Source: CAZSDU01 sp964429135 (GTDB lineage: Bacteria > Bacteroidota > Bacteroidia > Bacteroidales > FEN-979). From it: 64,000 nt of DNA. Both the position numbers and the translations under genes were made by a program. Location of the stretch: the NCBI GenBank assembly GCA_964429135.1, contig CAYSAU010000003.1, positions 1-64,000 on the forward strand, given 5' to 3'. The first letter of the stretch is position 1. Each line of letters starts with the position of its first letter. The notes below the pieces were generated by a model. The model had not been told where the DNA came from. It did no database searches and saw only the letters and a program-made list of their open reading frames with translations. Shown here in pieces: positions 40,945 through 49,820 of this stretch.

Positions 40945-43824
40945 TTAATAACTAATGGCAATAGATGCATTGAACCTTCTTCCCATCCCAAAAAATACCC
41001 CGGCCGATGAAGCATCAAATCCTGTGGTCTTTGTAGAATAGGAATCGTTGTTTTTGGCATCAGAAATATACTTCTGGTTGAGCAGGTTTAAAACGCTTGC
41101 CCTGATATCCAGCTTGAAATTTTTAAATGTAAAGCGATATCCGGCATTCAGGTCAACCAGATAATACACAGGTAATTGCCAGGAATCAGGAGGATTTCCA
41201 TCCTTGTCCATATATTTTGGAATCAGGGAGGCAGGATCCATCTGTGAGTAATTTTTAGCAAAAAGTGTAAAACTGCCAGAGACATACAAATATTTAATGA
41301 TTTCCCAGCGGAGGCTTTCCATCAACTGGAACTGGGCGGCATCTCCGACATGCACTCCTTTAGCATTAAAAGTCAGGCTATCCAGCAAATTGCCACTGGG
41401 GTCGTAAACATAGGCCGTACCTCCTGACATCCATCGCCAATCTCCCCAGGCTACTACCTGATCCCATTGTATTGAGGGGATGGGTTTCCAGCCAAATTCA
41501 ACTTCTATCCCGGTATGTAATGCATCTATTCCGTTTATATTTACAGGAAAATTGTCGCCATTGATCGTAACATATAATGCTTGATCAAGGGGGCGGTTTT
41601 TCCAGTTGGTGAGGTAGGCATTAAGATTAAGTCCGATTGTTTTTGAATTGTAGCTATATCCAACTTCCACAGCCCTGACGATTTCATTCCTTACATCCAG
41701 GTATTCCTTATTGTTGTTATCGAATACATTCTGGAAACGGGGAGCTTTCGACAAATAACCCAAGTTGATAAATACGTTATTTCTTTTATCAATATTATAG
41801 TTGGCTCCTCCTTTGATGGTAAATCCGGGGAAATACTTCCATTTTGTCCTTGTCGCAAATGCCTGGGATGAATTAATATCGTATGCCATGGGATTGATAA
41901 TGGAAAAGGTGTCTTTTATGGAACCATTCTGTTTAACCACGAAAACAGTATCTCCTGAAGTAAATTGGATATCTCCTTTCCCCTGTGAATAAGTGAGATT
42001 GTCATTGCCATTATAATAGAAAGTATCTCCGTATCCCACAGCCTGGGTGAAAGTATTACCATCCACGATAATATCTTTTTTCTTGAAATAATCAATACGG
42101 TTATAAGCAGATAAGGCAGTGGTCAGGTTAATGAAAGCCGACCATTTATCTTTTTTAAATTCCAGTTGGGCAAAGATTCCTCCCCAGCGGACCAATCCAT
42201 CATTGTAGTAATAGATTTTATCGCCTACAACCATGTTATCATACTGGTTTTTATTCTTATTCGCATCATCTCTCATAAAATCTCCTCCCAGCAGGTCGTA
42301 AACCTCACCATAATGCTGACCCTTGTATGTTCTCAGGTCAAGACCACCGGAAAGGGTGAACATCGGGTTGATTTCCCAGTTAAACGTGGATAACAATCCA
42401 TACCAGAAATGGTTATTGACACTACTGCGGATAATGCCTTCTGAACGATGGGTAGGATCGTTCATATTCCTGTCGTAATAACTCTGGTAATTGATCAGCC
42501 CATTGGAAAGGTCAATATTTGAAAAAGTGGAAGTGATATAGGCTCCGCTGGAAGTAGTGGAAAAGTTACCCGTTCCGCCCCCACTCCCGATGGAAGCGTA
42601 AATAATGTTAGACCAATAAAATTTATCGTTGACACGCCAGAAATCCCTTAAGCTAAGTTGGGGTTTGAAATAATAATTTTTGGATTGGGACAGATCTTCC
42701 GTTTTATCAAGATAGACCGGATTTCCTTCTGAATCTCTTTCAGTCCAACGGTTCAGGTGTCCCCAGTTTGAGTTGTAACGGATTCCATAAGAGTAAGTCG
42801 AATCAATGAGACCCTGACGCACGCCAACTTTTGCCGCATATGCTTTATCGAAAGTGGCTATGGATTTCATATAGGATCGTTGAGCATGTTGCTGGGGAGC
42901 GCCCATGGCAGAGAAAGTAAGGGTATGTCGGCCAAATCGCTTATCAACCCGTATATATCCAAACCAGCCTTTGGTCCAGGTATTGTCCACCCAGCCATTG
43001 CCTTGTTTATAGGAAGCGGCAACAGTAACTCCCCAGCCATATTTCAATTGGCCGGTAGTTACGCCAAGAGAGGTCCTGAAAAAGCCATCACTACCGAATT
43101 CCTGTTTGACGATTCCGCCCAGGTTCACATCTATCCCCTTGGTGATAATATTCATGGTTCCACCGACGGAAGGCAAAGCCAGCTTTGAAGCACCCAAACC
43201 ACGTTGAACCTGGATATTCCTGGTTACGGCATCCAGTCCGAACCAATTGGACCAGTACACCCAGCCATTTTCCATGTCATTCACCGGGATCCCGTCAATC
43301 ATTACGGCCAGGTTGCGCTGGCTGAAACCCCGGATGTTAATACGGGCATCGCCATCGCCTCCTCCCTGTTGGGTAGCATAAACCCCGGGAGTTTTATTAA
43401 GGATCATCGGGAGATCACGGGAAGCAAGTCCTTCCTGCATCTGAAGTGGAGTCACTGTGGAAAATGCAACGGGGGTTTCCCGGGTTTTTGCCACATCACC
43501 CACAACTTCCACCTCTGTCAGCGTGGGTGTTTTTAACTGAAAGTCATAGGTGATATCCGACTCGGCGACCACGACATCTGCTTCCTGGGGAAGATACCCC
43601 ACATAAGAAACCCTGAGGTGGTAGTTACCCTTCTCCACTTTGATATAATATCTTCCATCCATATCGGAAACAACTCCTTTATTTTCACCATACATTATGG
43701 TGGCGCCGATAAGTGTTTCCCCGGAGCCAGCATCTTTGATCACTCCCCTGATCATTCGTTTTTGCGCGAACATCACAACAGGCAGAAAAATGATCAACAT
43801 AAGAACAACAGCACGATTTGTCAT
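40945..43824 (-). CDS. TonB-dependent outer-membrane receptor with carboxypeptidase-like N-domain
   Basis: 959 residues. A signal peptide (about 1-20) precedes a CarboxypepD_reg-like domain (about 22-108, GVIKDAGSGETLIGATIMYG), a plug (about 110-235: TPGVYATQQGGGDGDARINI, RGFSQRNLAVMIDGIPVND, LALPSVGGTMNIITKG) and a 22-strand barrel ending ASIAISY with a terminal aromatic. It imports a ligand with energy from TonB. No SusD-like gene is adjacent, so it is not a typical polysaccharide-utilisation pair. Instead it lies between two T9SS-exported proteins (lamin-tail and PLD-like), which may supply its substrate. Confidence 0.93.
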   Translation of the reverse strand: MTNRAVVLMLIIFLPVVMFAQKRMIRGVIKDAGSGETLIGATIMYGENKGVVSDMDGRYYIKVEKGNYHLRVSYVGYLPQEADVVVAESDITYDFQLKTPTLTEVEVVGDVAKTRETPVAFSTVTPLQMQEGLASRDLPMILNKTPGVYATQQGGGDGDARINIRGFSQRNLAVMIDGIPVNDMENGWVYWSNWFGLDAVTRNIQVQRGLGASKLALPSVGGTMNIITKGIDVNLGGIVKQEFGSDGFFRTSLGVTTGQLKYGWGVTVAASYKQGNGWVDNTWTKGWFGYIRVDKRFGRHTLTFSAMGAPQQHAQRSYMKSIATFDKAYAAKVGVRQGLIDSTYSYGIRYNSNWGHLNRWTERDSEGNPVYLDKTEDLSQSKNYYFKPQLSLRDFWRVNDKFYWSNIIYASIGSGGGTGNFSTTSSGAYITSTFSNIDLSNGLINYQSYYDRNMNDPTHRSEGIIRSSVNNHFWYGLLSTFNWEINPMFTLSGGLDLRTYKGQHYGEVYDLLGGDFMRDDANKNKNQYDNMVVGDKIYYYNDGLVRWGGIFAQLEFKKDKWSAFINLTTALSAYNRIDYFKKKDIIVDGNTFTQAVGYGDTFYYNGNDNLTYSQGKGDIQFTSGDTVFVVKQNGSIKDTFSIINPMAYDINSSQAFATRTKWKYFPGFTIKGGANYNIDKRNNVFINLGYLSKAPRFQNVFDNNNKEYLDVRNEIVRAVEVGYSYNSKTIGLNLNAYLTNWKNRPLDQALYVTINGDNFPVNINGIDALHTGIEVEFGWKPIPSIQWDQVVAWGDWRWMSGGTAYVYDPSGNLLDSLTFNAKGVHVGDAAQFQLMESLRWEIIKYLYVSGSFTLFAKNYSQMDPASLIPKYMDKDGNPPDSWQLPVYYLVDLNAGYRFTFKNFKLDIRASVLNLLNQKYISDAKNNDSYSTKTTGFDASSAGVFFGMGRRFNASIAISY

Positions 43825-43851
43825 AATTCAGTTATTAACAAGTATTTTGAC

Positions 43852-43890
43852 ACAATATAGGGGCAACCCTACGGCTTGCCCCTATATTGT
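43852..43890. other. Long perfect hairpin between the lamin-tail and receptor genes
   Basis: A 15-bp perfect stem (ACAATATAGGGGCAA at 43852-43866, its complement at 43876-43890) encloses a 9-nt loop. It is followed on the plus side by TTTTTAATCATTTTTTT, so a plus-strand terminator is possible, yet no plus-strand gene ends here. On the minus strand, where both flanking genes are read, no T run follows. It could be an intercistronic RNA-stabilising or attenuating structure. Confidence 0.75.
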
Positions 43891-43915
43891 TTTTAATCAT
43901 TTTTTTATCCTTCAC

Positions 43916-44938
43916 TTATTGGGTGATGATTTTTCGGATCACCGGCTGATTGTCGCCCAGGAAGACTTTGACCAGATAAATTCCATCAGGCATTTCATTC
44001 AACACGACCCTGACTTCTTTCTGACGGTTAGCAAGGGTTTTGGAATAAACCGTTTTCCCCACGATGGAAACAACTTCTATCGCGGTGATGGATTGGTTGG
44101 CAGTAACAGTAAACTGATTATTGATCACGGGATTAGGCTGAACAGTAACGCTGACCGTTTGCTGGGGTTCAGTAATCCCCTGAGATGATTTGCAATCGCA
44201 CCAATGGGTTCCGAGGCTATCGAAAAAGTTGGCTGGCAGTGTATCATATTCTTTCAAAGCATAGAAGCTATTGGGTACACCGCCTGTGGTCGAATCTCCG
44301 TAGTGGCTCATGGTTATCCTGTCAACTCCGTACTTAACGGTATGCTTGCGGACCAGAGTTTTACTTTTCGTCAGGTATCGTCCGGTTCCAATTACATAAG
44401 GTTTGGTATCGGTCCAGGCGCCGGAAGGGCTGTAAGTTCCCTGCCAGTTTTTCGGACGAACGCCGATTTCCCCGAAAATATCTATGTCTTTCCAGGTTCC
44501 GTTAAGTTGTTTTTTCTGAAGGGATACGGCATCATCGCCGTTCCAGAAAACACAATTTCCACCGGGAGTTGTTCCACCATAATCATAAGGTGCAAGCCAA
44601 TTTGCTTTTTTACGTAAGCCAGGCCAAACCATGGTATCCTGGCCGGGTTTGGTAGTATCCTGTATGATGACCCAGGTGGAAAACGCTGCAATGGTCCCGG
44701 TCAGGGGAAGATTGTAAAGCAATTCCTGATCAGAAGTAGTGCTTCCGTTAGAATAACGGATAAGGCGGTAATTGTCATCCAGGGTAATGGGGTTGGGGGT
44801 AGGATTATACAATTCAACAGCTTTGTTATTGTTCCATCCTTCCACATGTTCCGACATGAAGATATCAGCACAGTCGGTCTGTGCATAGATCAAAGCTGCC
44901 GGAAAGAAAAGCGAAATAGAAAGTAAAATTTTTTTCAT
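43916..44938 (-). CDS. T9SS-exported lamin-tail-domain protein
   Basis: 340 residues. A signal peptide (MKKILLSISLFFPAALIYAQ) precedes a lamin-tail (LTD)-like domain at about 22-185: DIFMSEHVEGWNNNKAVELY, NPTPNPITLDDNYRLIRYSN, FSTWVIIQD and FWNGDDAVSLQK. A middle part follows (about 185-255). The C-terminal T9SS sorting domain is VQPNPVINNQFTVTA to MPDGIYLVKVFLGDNQPVIR. LTD domains occur in secreted bacterial proteins with nucleases or phosphatases. It is read first in a minus-strand group with the TonB-dependent receptor and PLD-like genes. Confidence 0.85.
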   Translation of the reverse strand: MKKILLSISLFFPAALIYAQTDCADIFMSEHVEGWNNNKAVELYNPTPNPITLDDNYRLIRYSNGSTTSDQELLYNLPLTGTIAAFSTWVIIQDTTKPGQDTMVWPGLRKKANWLAPYDYGGTTPGGNCVFWNGDDAVSLQKKQLNGTWKDIDIFGEIGVRPKNWQGTYSPSGAWTDTKPYVIGTGRYLTKSKTLVRKHTVKYGVDRITMSHYGDSTTGGVPNSFYALKEYDTLPANFFDSLGTHWCDCKSSQGITEPQQTVSVTVQPNPVINNQFTVTANQSITAIEVVSIVGKTVYSKTLANRQKEVRVVLNEMPDGIYLVKVFLGDNQPVIRKIITQ

Positions 44939-44975
44939 ATTTTAGGTATTAAGGGGGTTTCTCCAAAATTCTATA

Positions 44976-44983
44976 CAAAAATA
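44976..44983 (-). promoter_or_regulatory. -7 promoter box (TATTTTTG) for the lamin-tail gene
   Basis: Exact TAnnTTTG on the minus strand, 37 bp upstream of the ATG at 44938. No such box precedes the receptor gene, which may be read from here. Confidence 0.55.
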
Positions 44984-45015
44984 GGAAAAGAATGTCCGTT
45001 AAAGTTAAGGGATTA

Positions 45016-48000
45016 TTAAATGTTAGTAACTTTTTGTAAAGATAAAGACTCAAGTCTGGTCAGCGCATCTTCAACTCCTGTTACATTCTTCAGGGTGATC
45101 AGTAAACGATCCTTGTCTTCCTTCATCTGGCAAAACCGGGGATGATCCTTGATAAAATCGAGCAACGCAGTAAATTGTGGGGATTGATAGTAAGGGGAGT
45201 CCGGGTTTGAAATGAAATATGCATTCAGGCGGTTGTTACGGAGCACCAGTTTTTCAAAGCCGATCTTTCTTGCCAGCCAGCGTAAACGGATGGTAAGGAT
45301 CAGGGTTTCCGTCTGGGGAGGAAGGGAGCCAAAACGATCCGTCAATTCAGTCTGAAATTGAAGTAGTTTTTCTTCCGTTTCTATGGCATCGAGGTTCTTG
45401 TAAAGATTAAGCCTTTCCGTGATATTCACGACATAATGGTCAGGGATGAGAATTTCAAGGTCAGTCTCAATGACACAGTCTTTCACGTAATCCCCGCGAA
45501 AATCTTCTTTGAAAACATCCCTGAATTCATTTTCTTTCAGTTCAAGTAAGGCTTCATCAAGGATTTTCTGGTACATTTCATAGCCGATTTCCGAAATAAA
45601 ACCGCTTTGTTCCCCTCCCAGGATGTTTCCTGCTCCGCGAATATCAAGGTCGCGCATGGCGATACTGAACCCACTGCCAAGGTCGGCAAATTCTTCAATG
45701 GTTCTCAGGCGTTTTCTTGCCTCATCGGTCAGGGTTGACATGGGTGGGGCAAGCAGATAGCAAAAAGCCTTCTTATTGGAACGACCCACCCTTCCCCTGA
45801 GTTGGTGGAGATCGCTCAGTCCATAATGATGGGCATCATTGATGATAATGGTATTAACGTTAGGGATGTCAAGCCCTGATTCGATGATTGTAGTAGAAAC
45901 CAAAACATCATATTCTCCTTCTATGAAATCGATCATGATCTTTTCCAGCTTGGCCCCTTCCATTTGTCCATGAGCGATGGCAATTTTTGCCCTTGGAACA
46001 GCCCTTTGGATCATCCCAGTGATGTCAAGGATATTCTGAACTCTGGTATTTACAAAGAATACTTGTCCTCCCCTGGCAAGTTCATCATTGATTGCATCCC
46101 GGATAATGTCTTCACTGAAGGGATGGATTTCTGTCTGGACAGGATATCGGTTGGGGGGAGGTGTGTTGATGATGGAAAGGTCGCGAGCACCCATGAGGGA
46201 GAATTGTAAGGTGCGGGGTATGGGTGTGGCTGTGAGCGTGAGTGTATCCACGCTCACCTTGAATTGTTTGATCTTCTCTTTTGCCCCCACCCCGAATTTT
46301 TGCTCTTCATCTATAATCAGTAGTCCGAGATTTTTAAACTTTACGTCTTTACTTAGTAATCTGTGGGTTCCGATCAGGATGTCGATTTTCCCGACAACCA
46401 GGTCCTGAAGTAATTTTGTTTGAGATTTAGCCGACCTGAAGCGATTGATATAATCCACTCTTCCTGGAAAATTCTTTAAGCGGTCGGAAAAGGTTTTATA
46501 ATGTTGTAAAGCGAGAATGGTCGTAGGAACGAGTATGGCGACCTGCCTGCTTTCCGTAATGACTTTAAACGCTGCCCGGATTGCAATTTCCGTTTTTCCG
46601 AAACCGACATCCCCGCAGATCAACCTGTCCATGGGATAAGTTTCCTCCAGATCCTTTTTTACATCCAGGGTGGTCTTGATCTGGTCGGGAGTGTCTTCAT
46701 AGATAAAGGAAGCCTCCAATTCATGTTGAAGATAAGTATCGGGAGCACAGGCATAACCATTGGTGGCGCGCCTTTCGGCATAAAGTCGGATCAGATCCTT
46801 GGCAATGTCCTTGACCCTGCTCTTGGTTTTGGTTTTCAGTTTATTCCAGGTCTCAGACCCCAAGCGGTTGAGGCTGGGGGCAGATCCATCCTTTCCGATG
46901 AATTTTGTTATCCTGTGGAGGGAATGAATACTGACATAGAGAAGGTCATTGTTTTTATAAATCAGCCGGATGGCTTCCTGTTCTTTTCCGTTATTGACAA
47001 TCTTCTCCAAGCCGTCGAAACGTCCTACTCCATGATCAATATGGGTAACAAAATCGCCGGGTTTCAGATCGTAAAGCTCTTTCAGAGTCAGGGCTTCTTT
47101 GCTGGCATACCCGTCCCTCAAATGAAATCGGTGATAACGTTCAAAGATCTGATGGTCGGTATAACAGGCCAGCTTCAGGTCATGGTCAATAAAACCTTCA
47201 TGAATGGTAAAATTCAGCGTAGGCAGGGATGGGTCAGTGCCGGGTGATAAGAGTGGGGAAATAAGCGAAGCTTTACTTTTTATCTCCTCAACAATACTGT
47301 GAAGGCGTTCTGCTTGTTTTTGATTGTCGGTCAATAAAATATTTTGAATGCCCTGTTCCCGGTTTTTATCAAGGTTTTGCAGTAGAAGATCGAAGTTTTT
47401 ATTGAAAGAAGGTTGAGGTTGTGTATGAAAGGTCACAGATTCGGCTGATTTAAAATAAAACTGATGACCGAATTCAATGGTAGAAAAGCGAAGCAACCAC
47501 ATCAGAAAATCATTTCCTTTCAATAAAAGATCAGAAGCAGGTTGTTTGTTTAGGATGTCGCTTATATAATCCGTGTCGTCCAACCAGATTATAGCAGCAT
47601 CCGGAAGGAAAGAAAACAAGGGGTCATAGGATATTTTTTTATCCGGGCTGATTCTGATATCCGGTACAATGGAGATCTCGGCTTTTTTCTCGATTGACAA
47701 TTGCGTGGAAGGGTCAAAACTGCGGATGGAGTCCACTTTATCATCCAGAAAAGAGATGCGGTAAGGGTGGTCGCTGCTGAAAGAATAAACGTCAATGATT
47801 CCGCCGCGTAAAGAGAACTGACCTGGTTCTATCACAAAATCTGTTCGTTCAAACTCATATTCCACCAGCAGATCCAGGATGAAATCCATGTTCACCTGTT
47901 CTCCTGCAAATAGCCTGAGGGTGTTTTTCTCCAGAAATTTTTTATTGACTACTTTTTCGGTAAGGGCTTCCGGGTATGTGACCAGGAGGAATTTCGGTGA

Positions 48001-48390
48001 TTTGCGATTCAAGCGATTCAGCACTTCTGTTCTGGCAAGCAATCCTTGATTGTCTTTCAGCCCGGAATCAATACCGCGTTTGAACGAAGATGGGAAAAAC
48101 AGTACCTTTTTTTTTTCCGTATCCAGATCCTTTTCATCCAGGATGTTTTCCAGGTCATTGTAAAAATATGCCGCCGATTCTTTATCAGGGAGAATAAAAA
48201 AATGAACAGCAGGACACTTACTGAACACGGAAACCGCCACAAATGATTTGGAAGAAGCAACAAGTCCCCTGAGGTGAAGACGAAATCTTTTGAGCTGGGA
48301 AGCAGACTCTGACAGGTTTAAAATTTCCTGAACCCCCGGATGCTGGTAATAGGCCGAAAGCAATGCTGAGTGGTTCAATCCTTTATTCAT
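45016..48390 (-). CDS. mfd: Transcription-repair coupling factor
   Basis: 1,124 residues, normal Mfd length. A UvrB-homology N-terminal part (about 1-370) precedes the CarD-like RNA-polymerase interaction domain (about 445-505, KPGDFVTHIDHGVGRFDGLE). Superfamily 2 translocase motifs follow: CGDVGFGKTEIAIRAAFK (Walker A), LLIIDEEQKFGVGAKEK (DEEQ), TLTATPIPRTLQFSL and RGRVGRSNKKAFCYLL. A C-terminal TRCF domain completes it. It removes stalled RNA polymerase at DNA lesions and recruits UvrA. Its promoter box is back-to-back with that of the aspartate kinase. Confidence 0.97.
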   Translation of the reverse strand: MNKGLNHSALLSAYYQHPGVQEILNLSESASQLKRFRLHLRGLVASSKSFVAVSVFSKCPAVHFFILPDKESAAYFYNDLENILDEKDLDTEKKKVLFFPSSFKRGIDSGLKDNQGLLARTEVLNRLNRKSPKFLLVTYPEALTEKVVNKKFLEKNTLRLFAGEQVNMDFILDLLVEYEFERTDFVIEPGQFSLRGGIIDVYSFSSDHPYRISFLDDKVDSIRSFDPSTQLSIEKKAEISIVPDIRISPDKKISYDPLFSFLPDAAIIWLDDTDYISDILNKQPASDLLLKGNDFLMWLLRFSTIEFGHQFYFKSAESVTFHTQPQPSFNKNFDLLLQNLDKNREQGIQNILLTDNQKQAERLHSIVEEIKSKASLISPLLSPGTDPSLPTLNFTIHEGFIDHDLKLACYTDHQIFERYHRFHLRDGYASKEALTLKELYDLKPGDFVTHIDHGVGRFDGLEKIVNNGKEQEAIRLIYKNNDLLYVSIHSLHRITKFIGKDGSAPSLNRLGSETWNKLKTKTKSRVKDIAKDLIRLYAERRATNGYACAPDTYLQHELEASFIYEDTPDQIKTTLDVKKDLEETYPMDRLICGDVGFGKTEIAIRAAFKVITESRQVAILVPTTILALQHYKTFSDRLKNFPGRVDYINRFRSAKSQTKLLQDLVVGKIDILIGTHRLLSKDVKFKNLGLLIIDEEQKFGVGAKEKIKQFKVSVDTLTLTATPIPRTLQFSLMGARDLSIINTPPPNRYPVQTEIHPFSEDIIRDAINDELARGGQVFFVNTRVQNILDITGMIQRAVPRAKIAIAHGQMEGAKLEKIMIDFIEGEYDVLVSTTIIESGLDIPNVNTIIINDAHHYGLSDLHQLRGRVGRSNKKAFCYLLAPPMSTLTDEARKRLRTIEEFADLGSGFSIAMRDLDIRGAGNILGGEQSGFISEIGYEMYQKILDEALLELKENEFRDVFKEDFRGDYVKDCVIETDLEILIPDHYVVNITERLNLYKNLDAIETEEKLLQFQTELTDRFGSLPPQTETLILTIRLRWLARKIGFEKLVLRNNRLNAYFISNPDSPYYQSPQFTALLDFIKDHPRFCQMKEDKDRLLITLKNVTGVEDALTRLESLSLQKVTNI

Positions 48391-48438
48391 TATACAAACC
48401 GGGAGGGTTAAGCTGACGGGGTTTTATTTAATCCTGAG

Positions 48439-48446
48439 CAAAATTA
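48439..48446 (-). promoter_or_regulatory. -7 promoter box (TAATTTTG) for mfd
   Basis: Exact TAnnTTTG on the minus strand, 48 bp upstream of the mfd ATG. Confidence 0.55.
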
Positions 48447-48472
48447 CGAAAAGATTCGTCCGGAATTTTCCT

Positions 48473-48480
48473 TATTTTTG
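48473..48480 (+). promoter_or_regulatory. -7 promoter box (TATTTTTG) for the aspartate kinase, 4 bp before its ATG
   Basis: Exact TAnnTTTG. Because RNA normally starts about 4-5 bases after the box, the transcript would begin at or next to the ATG at 48485, implying a leaderless message. Confidence 0.55.
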
Positions 48481-48484
48481 GTCC

Positions 48485-49807
48485 ATGTTAATCAATGTAT
48501 TCAAATTCGGAGGTGCATCGGTAAAAGGTGCAGAAGGAGTGAGGAATGTTGCCGACATCCTGGAGAACCAAGGTGAAAAACCTATTGTGGCAGTTATCTC
48601 CGCCATGGGTAAAACGACCAATGCCCTTGAAACTCTACTGGGATATTTTCTTTGCGGGGATGCGGTTTCCATGGTGGAAACCTACCATCGGATTAAGGAT
48701 TTCCATTTCAATGTACTTGAGGAACTTTTTCAGGACAGAGATCATCAGGTCTTCTCGGAAGTTGAAGATCTTTTCCGGAATTTAAGGGTTTATCTGTCCG
48801 GGAAAAGACTGGTAAACGAGCATACATACAATTATGATTTCGAATATGATCAGATTGTGGTTTTCGGTGAACTGATTTCTTCCTGTATCGTTTTTCACTT
48901 TCTGCTTCATAGGGGGCTTGCGGTTGAAATTCAGGATGCCCGTGACCTGATCAAAACCGACAGTACTTACAGAGATGCAAATGTTAATTGGAAGCTAACC
49001 AAAAAACTAATCAGGGAGAATATTCAATCCTGTCTTCACATTGATTCCACTCCGGTGAATATTGTTCTGACACAGGGTTTTATCGGCAGGGACTCCAAAG
49101 GATATTCCACGACTCTGGGCAGGGAAGGTTCTGATTTCTCGGCTGCTATTTTAGCCTTTGCTTTGCAATCGAAAGAAGTCACTATATGGAAGGATGTACC
49201 CGGGGTCATGAATGCCGATCCGAAATGGATGAAACAAGCCCGGAAGCTGGACCTTCTCTCCTATCGCGAAGCCATTGAGCTGGCGTATTTCGGAGCATCA
49301 ATCCTTCATCCCAAGACCATCAAACCCCTGGAGAATGCCAATATCCGCCTGAGGGTAAAATCTTTTCTCCATCCTGAAGAAGAAGGAACCCTGATAGAAA
49401 ACTTAGATACCTGGGAAATACACTGCCCTATTTTTATCCGAAAAAAGAATCAAGTGTTGCTTTCTGTTTCTCCCAAAGACTTTTCCTTTATACAGGAGGA
49501 AAACCTGAGTCAGATCTTTGCCATCCTGACGACTTTAAGGGTAAAAGTGAATGTCATGCAAAATTCTGCAATTTCTTTTTCAATTTGTGTTGATGGCAAC
49601 CATCAGTCATTGCCGGAATTGATAGCTGCCCTGAAAAAAAAGTATAAGGTGAGGTATAATGATGGCCTTGAACTAATCACCATACGGCATTATCATTCCC
49701 GTGATATTCAAAGAATTACACGAAATAAAAAAGTGTTTCTGGAGCAAAAAACCAGAAACACTGTACATTTGGTTGTATCCACCCTGGCGTCTCCCCTAAT
49801 GAAATGA
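48485..49807 (+). CDS. lysC: Aspartate kinase (monofunctional)
   Basis: 440 residues. The kinase domain (about 1-295) has VFKFGGASVKGAEGVRNVAD, VAVISAMGKTTNAL, VVFGELISS, TQGFIGRDSKGYSTTLGREG, SDFSAAILA and WKDVPGVMNADPKWM. The remainder (about 310-440) has two ACT-like regulatory modules. It phosphorylates aspartate, the first step toward lysine, threonine and methionine, and may be feedback-controlled through the ACT part. There is no fused homoserine dehydrogenase. The symbol is by family; thrA/metL-type names apply only to fused enzymes. Confidence 0.93.
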   Translation: MLINVFKFGGASVKGAEGVRNVADILENQGEKPIVAVISAMGKTTNALETLLGYFLCGDAVSMVETYHRIKDFHFNVLEELFQDRDHQVFSEVEDLFRNLRVYLSGKRLVNEHTYNYDFEYDQIVVFGELISSCIVFHFLLHRGLAVEIQDARDLIKTDSTYRDANVNWKLTKKLIRENIQSCLHIDSTPVNIVLTQGFIGRDSKGYSTTLGREGSDFSAAILAFALQSKEVTIWKDVPGVMNADPKWMKQARKLDLLSYREAIELAYFGASILHPKTIKPLENANIRLRVKSFLHPEEEGTLIENLDTWEIHCPIFIRKKNQVLLSVSPKDFSFIQEENLSQIFAILTTLRVKVNVMQNSAISFSICVDGNHQSLPELIAALKKKYKVRYNDGLELITIRHYHSRDIQRITRNKKVFLEQKTRNTVHLVVSTLASPLMK

Positions 49808-49820
49808 TCGAATGGGAATT

